From assembly GCA_013812565.1 (NCBI GenBank), contig JACCTF010000742.1, positions 1 through 11,056 of the forward strand: 11,056 nucleotides of DNA, read 5' to 3'. A program made the translations under genes and the position numbers. The notes below the pieces were generated by a model, which was not told the origin of the DNA, did no database searches, and saw only the letters and a list, made by a program, of their open reading frames with translations. This document shows positions 6,171 to 11,056 of this stretch, one piece after another (within the stretch, counting starts at the first letter, position 1; each line of letters begins with the position of its first letter). The stretch comes from Pyrinomonadaceae bacterium (GTDB lineage: Bacteria; Acidobacteriota; Blastocatellia; Pyrinomonadales; Pyrinomonadaceae).

Positions 6171-8204
6171 ATGGTTCTGCTTTCTCCCATTCGGCTGGGC
6201 GCTCCGGGAATCTATCCGTACCCGGAAGTTCCGCTGCGCGCTCTGAGCGGTGTGCGCATGGATGTCTGCGCCTTCGTCGGTGTCGCGCCGCGCGGCCCGG
6301 CACGGGTTCCCGTCGTGAATGAAAAATGGCTGGACGACCGGCCCTGCGTTGAACCAGAGCGACCGAGGAGTCGCACGGTCGCCCAGGCCGTAGAGAGCTT
6401 CGATGAGTATCGTAATTTATATGGCGCGTTCGAGGGGCCGGGGCTTCTGCCTTATGCCGTGGCCGCCTTCTTCGAGCAGGGCGGACGGCGGGCTTATATC
6501 GCTCGCATCGTTCCAGATTACAACGACCCGCCAGCGAACAGCGGCGGAGTGGCAAAAGGAAATGTGCCGGGAGTCCAGACGACCGCAGGCCCGCTTCTGC
6601 TGTGTGCGCGCAATGAGGGAAGGTGGGGCAACCGGCTTCGCGCTTCGCTGGAATTCTCTGTGCGTCCGTTGAGCTTTGAGAGAAGCACAGCTACCGGCTT
6701 GACGTTGGGAGCCGATGTTGACTTGCCGTCAGGTGCGTTGTTGCGGATCACTCTGCCGTCAGGCGCGCGCATACTGCGCTTCATCGCGAATGTGATTGAA
6801 GAAGGACGCGCTGAGACGGCAGGCACTATTCTGCAAGCCACGTTTGATCAACCCTCCGGCGCGATTCCTGAAGCGGTGGAAGTGGTGGAGGGCCGGCTGC
6901 ACTTAGATGACGGAGAGGGTCGCGCCGAACGTCACGAGCGGCTCGGATTATCTTCTCTGCATCCGCGTTGGATGGCGACGGTGCTCTGCTATGAATCTCA
7001 ACTGATCTTTCCAGATTCAACCTGGATCGACGCAGATATTTTGCCGGATAACCCGGACTTGGTGGTTGACACGCCGCCGACATTACCACTGTGTGAGGAC
7101 GGGACGCCTTCACAGTTTTGTGATGGCGAAGATCGCTACGCCGACATCACGCCCGAAGACTTCTTCGATTCGTCCTGGACGCTTGGCGATGACGAACCCG
7201 GCAGCGGCATCCACGCGCTCACTCAGCTCTCCGATCTATCGCTTCTGGTTGTGCCCGACCTCTACTCGCCCGGACCGCTTACGCCCACCGAATCAATCTT
7301 CGACCCTATCTCGCTGGCTGGTCCTGACTTCGAGCGCTGTGTGGACGTGCTGCCAAAGAATCCGATGCAGGGGAAGAATTCTGTATCAGATTTGGAGGGA
7401 CTGCGGCTCGACCCGCGACTCCCGGATGATCTACTTCGGATCGCAGGGCTACAAACAGACCTCGTGAAGTTCGCCGAGCAGATGAGTTCATTTGTCGCGC
7501 TGCTGGACGTGCCGCCGGGTCTGAACCAACGAAAGATTCTCGCTTGGCGCGCTCCATTCAGTTCTTCGTATGCGGCTGCTTACCACCCCTGGCTGACGGT
7601 GGCGCGACGTGATGACCAACGTGACACGTTAATCCGTGTGCCGCCGTCGGCAGTGGCAGCAGGGATCATCGCTCGCCAGGAGCTTGCATCCGGCGTACAG
7701 CATGGGCCAGCGAACGTGATCGCCGCTGAGATTGTGAGCTTGGATGATGCGGTCTCGCCCGCACGCCACGATGAACTGCATCAGCTCGGCATCAACGTCT
7801 ACTTACGAGAACGCGATGGGATTCGGTTGACCGCCGCTCGCACACTGAGCCGCGATCCGGCTTACCGACAGTTAAGCGTGCGCCGGTTGATGGTGATGCT
7901 GCGTCGCACACTCGAACAGAAAACCCAGTGGATCGTCTTCGAGCCTAACAATAGTTCACTGCGCTCCGAGGTTCGTCACCTGCTCGCGGGCTACTTGCGT
8001 CAACTGTTTCAAGCCGGAGCGTTTAGGGGAGCAACCGAAGAAGAAGCCTTCTTTGTGCGGTGCGACGAGACGCTCAACCCGCAGCGCATCATCGATGCCG
8101 GGCAGCTCATTACAGAGGTCGGCGTCGCACCGGCGGAGCCGCTGGAATTCATCGTGCTGCGGCTCTCGCATGATGGTGATGGAACGCTCACCGTGAAGGA
8201 GTAG
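6171..8204 (+). CDS. Contractile sheath protein 2 (Afp3/Afp4-like) with acidic insertion
   Basis: This is a 677-residue second sheath subunit. The N-terminus reads LGAPGIYPYPEVPLRAL (9-25), a variant of the APGVYVEEV start that lacks the acidic pair. VAAFFEQGGRRAYIARIV (97-114) matches the sheath core. The C-terminal sheath domain (about 565-665) has LSVRRLMVMLRRTL, VFEPNN (589-594), FQAGAFRGATEEEAFFVRCD (613-632) and GVAPAEPLEFIVLRL. Residues 281-346 are strongly acidic: I count 18 D/E against one Arg, with Cys308 and Cys317 in the middle. Sheath 1 has no such segment. Multiple sheath paralogues are normal in eCIS; the minor forms sit at the baseplate or the cap end. Its pairing with the larger tube 2 suggests a baseplate-proximal ring. 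The start is 3 nt after the tube 1 stop with no clear Shine-Dalgarno, so it probably relies on coupling. Confidence 0.93.
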   Translation: MVLLSPIRLGAPGIYPYPEVPLRALSGVRMDVCAFVGVAPRGPARVPVVNEKWLDDRPCVEPERPRSRTVAQAVESFDEYRNLYGAFEGPGLLPYAVAAFFEQGGRRAYIARIVPDYNDPPANSGGVAKGNVPGVQTTAGPLLLCARNEGRWGNRLRASLEFSVRPLSFERSTATGLTLGADVDLPSGALLRITLPSGARILRFIANVIEEGRAETAGTILQATFDQPSGAIPEAVEVVEGRLHLDDGEGRAERHERLGLSSLHPRWMATVLCYESQLIFPDSTWIDADILPDNPDLVVDTPPTLPLCEDGTPSQFCDGEDRYADITPEDFFDSSWTLGDDEPGSGIHALTQLSDLSLLVVPDLYSPGPLTPTESIFDPISLAGPDFERCVDVLPKNPMQGKNSVSDLEGLRLDPRLPDDLLRIAGLQTDLVKFAEQMSSFVALLDVPPGLNQRKILAWRAPFSSSYAAAYHPWLTVARRDDQRDTLIRVPPSAVAAGIIARQELASGVQHGPANVIAAEIVSLDDAVSPARHDELHQLGINVYLRERDGIRLTAARTLSRDPAYRQLSVRRLMVMLRRTLEQKTQWIVFEPNNSSLRSEVRHLLAGYLRQLFQAGAFRGATEEEAFFVRCDETLNPQRIIDAGQLITEVGVAPAEPLEFIVLRLSHDGDGTLTVKE

Positions 8205-8207
8205 TGG

Positions 8208-8717
8208 ATGGTCGATACGCTGCTTCGCTCGTTTCGCTTTCAGGTCAAGCTGCGCAAAAGCGCGGTCGCCGCATCAGGAGCGCAGTCGCCAACGAATTCG
8301 CCAAGCGGCGCGGCGCTCGGTGATGGAGCCTTTCAGGAATGTAGCGGCTTGGAAGTGGAGATGGATGTTCAGGAGTATTTGGAGGGTGGTCGCAACGATG
8401 GTGTGATCCGCCGCGTTGGTAGAGCCAAGTACACCAATATTGTGCTGAAGCGGGGAATGTTTTATGGCGACACGGGCGGGGTGAACCGTGATCTCTGGCA
8501 TTGGCTGCAGAGCGTGGTGGCAGGCGTGCGTCCGGTAGCTCGCTATGACGGGATCATCGAGGTAATGAGTGTGGGCGACACGACGGCGGCCGTGTGGGTG
8601 TTTGATCGTGGACTACCAGCCAAGATTCGCGGGCCTGAGCTGAATGCTAAAACGGGAGAGATTGCGATTGAAGAGTTGCATATCGCCCATGAGGGATTAC
8701 GACTAGCAGGGTTATAA
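8208..8717 (+). CDS. Tail tube protein 2 (T4 gp19-like, Afp5/Pvc5-like)
   Basis: This is a 169-residue paralogue of tube 1. AAGGAG (8196-8201) lies 6 nt before ATG 8208, inside the end of the sheath 2 gene. Shared marks are FRFQVKL (9-15), FQECSGLEVEMDVQEYLEGG (42-61), IVLKRGMFYGD (78-88), LWHWLQSVVAG (97-107), VWVFDRGLPAKIRGPELNAKTGE and IAIEELHIAHEGL. Compared with tube 1 it has an additional Ala/Ser/Gly/Pro-rich loop (about 18-40) before the central SG motif. In Afp and PVC a second tube protein forms the first ring above the spike hub, and its gene sits just before the Afp7/Pvc7 gene, exactly as here. This supports a tube-initiator role; that role is inferred from order. The next gene starts 2 nt after the stop. 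Confidence 0.92.
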   Translation: MVDTLLRSFRFQVKLRKSAVAASGAQSPTNSPSGAALGDGAFQECSGLEVEMDVQEYLEGGRNDGVIRRVGRAKYTNIVLKRGMFYGDTGGVNRDLWHWLQSVVAGVRPVARYDGIIEVMSVGDTTAAVWVFDRGLPAKIRGPELNAKTGEIAIEELHIAHEGLRLAGL

Positions 8718-8719
8718 AG

Positions 8720-10279
8720 ATGAGCGTACTGGAGAAAGCTACACTACAAGAAATTAAAAGCGATGAGACGGCCGCGCCGCTCGGCGAGCCGATACCTGTT
8801 CAATTCAACCCGACGACGCTGCGTTTGCAAATCAGCAATACCACCGAGGGAGGCGAGTCGCGTGGCCGACAAGCCAGGCAATATATTGGGTCGAGCTCCA
8901 CTTCGCTCACCCTCGATCTGGTGTTTGATACAGCCGATGAAGGCACGACCGATGCGCCGCGTTCGGTGCGCGAGAAGACGGATGTAGTCCAGAAATTCGT
9001 CGTGCCCAAAGGTGAAGGCCAGAACAAGCAGGCTCCGCCGAAGCTCCGTTTTCAGTGGGGTACGCTGATCGTCGAAGGCGTGGTCGAGAGCATCACCATC
9101 GACTTGGACCACTTCGCCGCGAACGGCACTCCGCTCCGGGCGAAAGTCGGGTTGGCGATCAAGGAGCAGGACAGTAAGTATCAATTTTTGAAGACAGGGC
9201 CGGGAGCCAACCGAGCGGGAAATGCCCCCGCGCCCGGCCAGGCTTCTTCGGCGAGCGTCGGGGCCGGCGCTTCCGCCGGCTTCGGGGTTTCCGCTCAATT
9301 TGGAGCTTCCGCCCAGTTCGGCGCTTCTGCCAGTTTCGGCGCTTCGGCGCAGTTCGGTGCCTCGGCACAGTTCGCCGCCGCCATCGGTGGAGAAAGCTCG
9401 GCCGAGTTTGCGGCGCGCGTCGGTCTTGATCCGGCGGCCTGGCGTGGTCTGGAGATCAGCTCCGGCAGTAGCCTTTCGCTCGAAGCCGGTCTCGAAGTCG
9501 GCTTCAATGCGAACTTGAGTGTGAACGCCGGGATTGGCGTGACCGTCGGGATTGAAGCGGGAGCTTCGGGTTCGCTTGAGGCCTCATTCGGTTTGGAGGC
9601 GAGTGGCGGTGTCACGGCGGTGGTCGGAGTGGGAAGCGGGGCAGGGATCGCGGCTGGCTTCGCGCTCTCCGCGGCCGGCGGCGTGAGCGCGGCGGCGGAG
9701 TCGGTTCAGATTCTTAAAAGCCAGAATGCCGAGCGACAATCGCGGCAGGCATTCGGCGCTCCATCAATCGTTTCATCACCCGGAATACAAGCTGCTTCAA
9801 GCGTCGATTCTCCAACGACTTCACGCCGTTTAACGAGTGTCGTGGGCGCTTCAACCGCGTTTGCTGCAACCAGCGTCGGCAGCTCGCAACGGCCTGCTCT
9901 GCCCGATCAGCCACGCCCTGCGCTCAACCGCACCGGCCTTCCTTCGCTCGCCGCACAGCAAGCCGCTAATCCTGCTCCCGCTCCGCCACGCCACGATCCG
10001 CGCTCCGCTTCCTTCGGCTTCGGCGTGCCGCTTCGTTCCACCGTCGGCGGGGCCGCCGACCTTCACAACGGATCGATACAGAACCGCGTTGCGCTTCGGT
10101 CGCAGGTTAGAACCAGCACCGTTCCACCCGCCACTACCGACCCGACCACATCGCCTTGGGTGTCACTCCCGGTCAGGGATAGATCACGCGACACCGCCGA
10201 TCAGATTCAAGTCCAGCACAGACCCGCGCGACCCTGTGGCTGCGCGGGTTCGTGTCGGCATCGAGGAGGACGAAGATGA
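8720..10279 (+). CDS. Afp7/Pvc7-like tube-baseplate adaptor with long low-complexity extension
   Basis: This is a 519-residue protein. Residues about 1-160 are the eCIS tube/LysM-adaptor N-terminal domain (CIS_tube, Pvc7-like): PIPVQFNPTTLRLQISNT (25-42), TSLTLDLVFDTADEGT (61-76), VREKTDVVQKFV, PPKLRFQWGTLIVEGVVESI (106-125) and LRAKVGLAIKEQ. These proteins attach the tube to the hub and normally end in a LysM domain. Here residues 188-217 are five hexapeptides of the type FGASAQ. Residues 224-245, with GES-AEFAARVGLDPAAWRGLE, resemble a degenerate LysM. A Gly/Ala/Ser-rich region with alternating hydrophobics follows (246-330), then a Pro/Ser/Thr/Arg-rich, probably disordered stretch. The last residues contain C506-G-C508 and C512-R-H514. 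No membrane segment is clear. Weak Shine-Dalgarno, 2 nt from tube 2. Stop overlaps the next start (ATGA). Confidence 0.85.
   Translation: MSVLEKATLQEIKSDETAAPLGEPIPVQFNPTTLRLQISNTTEGGESRGRQARQYIGSSSTSLTLDLVFDTADEGTTDAPRSVREKTDVVQKFVVPKGEGQNKQAPPKLRFQWGTLIVEGVVESITIDLDHFAANGTPLRAKVGLAIKEQDSKYQFLKTGPGANRAGNAPAPGQASSASVGAGASAGFGVSAQFGASAQFGASASFGASAQFGASAQFAAAIGGESSAEFAARVGLDPAAWRGLEISSGSSLSLEAGLEVGFNANLSVNAGIGVTVGIEAGASGSLEASFGLEASGGVTAVVGVGSGAGIAAGFALSAAGGVSAAAESVQILKSQNAERQSRQAFGAPSIVSSPGIQAASSVDSPTTSRRLTSVVGASTAFAATSVGSSQRPALPDQPRPALNRTGLPSLAAQQAANPAPAPPRHDPRSASFGFGVPLRSTVGGAADLHNGSIQNRVALRSQVRTSTVPPATTDPTTSPWVSLPVRDRSRDTADQIQVQHRPARPCGCAGSCRHRGGRR
9281..9370 (+). repeat. Five tandem 18-bp units coding FGxSAx hexapeptides
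   Basis: Residues 188-217 of the Pvc7-like protein read FGVSAQ, FGASAQ, FGASAS, FGASAQ, FGASAQ. The DNA units differ mostly at third codon positions (TTC/TTT, GGG/GGA/GGC/GGT, TCC/TCT/TCG, GCT/GCC/GCG/GCA). The peptide repeat is therefore kept while the DNA has diverged, which argues against a recent slippage artefact. Confidence 0.9.
10264..10269 (+). promoter_or_regulatory. Ribosome binding site that fixes the start of the 56-residue protein
   Basis: AGGAGG lies 6 nt before ATG 10276, inside the end of the Pvc7-like gene. It selects ATG 10276 over an in-frame ATG at 10252 that would precede the site. Confidence 0.85.
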
Positions 10280-10446
10280 CCGTTCATGTCGATAGCATAA
10301 CTTCCGAGGTGATTCCTGAGCCGGAGCCCTCCGCCGAGGGTGATGTCGAAAGTACAAAGTGGGAGGAACTGGAACGGCTTCGCGGAACATACTCTCGCAT
10401 GACTAGGGATCAACGCCGGACAGCAGCCGAGGGTTTTGATGACTGA
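10276..10446 (+). CDS. Small acidic protein between the Afp7-like and VgrG-like genes
   Basis: This 56-residue protein starts at ATG 10276, which overlaps the upstream stop (ATGA). Its own stop lies 8 nt into the next gene (ATG 10439). It opens with TVHVDSITSEVIPEPEPSAE, which is strand-like then Pro/Glu-rich, continues with WEELERLRGTYSRMTRDQRR, a likely charged helix, and ends TAAEGFDD. No signal or membrane segment is seen. Short proteins at this place (Afp6-like or DUF5908-like small ORFs) are found in many eCIS operons; similarity here is by position and size, not by a motif I can confirm. The double overlap suggests fixed stoichiometry with its neighbours. It could be an assembly chaperone or a small baseplate part. 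Confidence 0.72.
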   Translation: MTVHVDSITSEVIPEPEPSAEGDVESTKWEELERLRGTYSRMTRDQRRTAAEGFDD

Positions 10447-11056
10447 AGCGTTGTTCACATCATCAGCCCCGGTTTTTGAAGTTGAGGGCGAGACGAAGGG
10501 GGAACTGGCGCGCGACCTGCTGCGCCTTGAGATTGGTGAAACGACGGCCGGGCTGAAGACGCTCTGCGCCAGATTTCTCGCACATGGCCCGCGCGCTGAT
10601 TGGCCCCAGGAGACGCAACTCTACCTCGACGGAGCGCTCCTGGATTTCGGTAAGCAAGTCAACGTCTCCATTGGCCCGGGGGGAGAAGCGCGAAACCTCT
10701 TTCGCGGTTTCATCAGCGGGCTGGAGGCCGTCTTTCAAGAGAGCCATGAACCGGAAGTAGTCTTGTTCGCTGAAGACAAATTGATGAAGCTGCGGATGAC
10801 GCATCGGATGAAAACCTACGAGAACATGACGGACGCAGAGATCGCCGAATCAATCGCCTCTGAGCACGGATTGGCCGCGCAAGTGGATGCCGACGGGCCA
10901 ACCTATGATGTGGTCCAGCAGTGGAATATGAGCGACCTCGCTTTCCTGCGCGAGCGCGCCGGGTTGATCCAGGCCGAAGTTTGGTTCGAATCTGACGCTT
11001 TACATTTCAAGACTCGCGATAAACGCACCGCAACGGAACTGACTCTTGTCCAAGGC
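10439..11056 (+). CDS. VgrG / phage protein D-like hub-spike protein, N-terminal part (Afp8/Pvc8-like; 3' end outside window)
   Basis: The frame is open from ATG 10439 to the window edge (206 residues, no stop). GAGGG (10429-10433) stands 5 nt before the start. The visible part matches the phage late control D / VgrG hub (T4 gp27-like) domain. It starts with PVFEVEGETKGELARDLLRLEI, then LYLDGALLDFGKQVNVSIG, LFRGFISGLEAVF (the 'G.I..l...f' of GPD proteins), EVVLFAEDKLMKLRMTHRM and YENMTDAEIAESIASEHGL (the conserved 'y.n.t..dI...i....gl'). QQWNMSDLAFLRERA, followed by LIQAEVWFESDALHF, gives the classic 'Q.n.sD..FL..rA...g.e.w...' pattern. In eCIS this trimer links the tube to the spike and PAAR tip. 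The OB-fold and spike part would lie downstream. Confidence 0.9.
   Translation, partial: MTEALFTSSAPVFEVEGETKGELARDLLRLEIGETTAGLKTLCARFLAHGPRADWPQETQLYLDGALLDFGKQVNVSIGPGGEARNLFRGFISGLEAVFQESHEPEVVLFAEDKLMKLRMTHRMKTYENMTDAEIAESIASEHGLAAQVDADGPTYDVVQQWNMSDLAFLRERAGLIQAEVWFESDALHFKTRDKRTATELTLVQG

Noticed and set aside
6010..6555. 181-codon minus-strand frame with Arg/Pro-rich translation
   Set aside because: It is antisense to the end of tube 1 and the start of sheath 2. The Arg/Pro/Ala-rich composition is typical of a GC-rich shadow frame.
9281..9370. Tandem repeat considered as CRISPR or other non-coding array
   Set aside because: The units are 18 bp without spacers, in frame, and differ at third codon positions. 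They are a coding repeat.
9222..9518. 98-codon + strand frame inside the Pvc7-like gene
   Set aside because: It is a shifted reading of the repetitive Gly/Ala/Ser codons. The main frame is continuous through the region and joined to its neighbours by a 2-nt gap and an ATGA overlap.
9837..10295. 152-codon + strand frame at the end of the Pvc7-like gene, considered as evidence of a frameshift
   Set aside because: The main frame runs without interruption to a stop that overlaps the next start. The alternative translation is Arg/Pro/Ser-rich with no domain.

Overview
The window holds the front part of an extracellular contractile injection system (eCIS, a headless phage-tail-like particle of the Afp/PVC/MAC superfamily). 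It is preceded by a stand-alone transcription regulator and the tail end of an unrelated sugar-transport operon. All genes lie on the + strand. The moderately high GC, the BTAD-type regulator, the RbsC-like permease and the eCIS type suggest an environmental bacterium, for example Acidobacteriota or Chloroflexota. No rRNA or other phylogenetic marker is present, so this assignment is a guess.

Layout. Positions 2-532 are the C-terminal half of an ABC sugar-transporter permease. Positions 533-956 are a gene-free regulatory region with a possible promoter, a tandem pair of 21-bp direct repeats and a GC-rich hairpin. Positions 957-1895 encode a 312-residue BTAD (SARP/AfsR-like) regulator. A 203-bp spacer with a 10-bp inverted repeat leads to a small 86-residue protein (2099-2359). 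From 2408 to the window end the genes form one tightly packed operon: DUF4255/Pvc16-type tail-terminator (2408-3004), Ig-like carboxypeptidase-regulatory-like protein (3001-3792), sheath 1 (3827-5692), tube 1 (5706-6167), sheath 2 (6171-8204), tube 2 (8208-8717), Pvc7/Afp7-like tube-baseplate adaptor with a low-complexity extension (8720-10279), a 56-residue acidic protein (10276-10446), and the start of a VgrG/phage protein D-like hub-spike (10439 to beyond the window).

How the genes fit together. Tube proteins stack into the inner needle. The sheath proteins polymerise around it and contract. The DUF4255 protein should cap the distal end. The Pvc7-like and VgrG-like proteins join the needle to the baseplate and spike. 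Spacing between successive genes is -8 to +34 nt, with three overlapping start/stop junctions (3001-3004, 10276-10279, 10439-10446), which indicates co-translation. Baseplate wedge (gp25, gpJ, gpI), PAAR tip, fibre, AAA+ ATPase and effector genes are not in the window and would be expected downstream.

Less usual points are: (1) the alternating sheath-tube-sheath-tube order; (2) a strongly acidic two-cysteine segment in sheath 2; (3) a hexapeptide repeat, a degenerate LysM-like segment and a Cys-rich tail in the Pvc7-like protein; (4) an Ig-like protein coupled to the cap gene; (5) a BTAD regulator with a tandem-repeat candidate operator just upstream of the injection-system operon.
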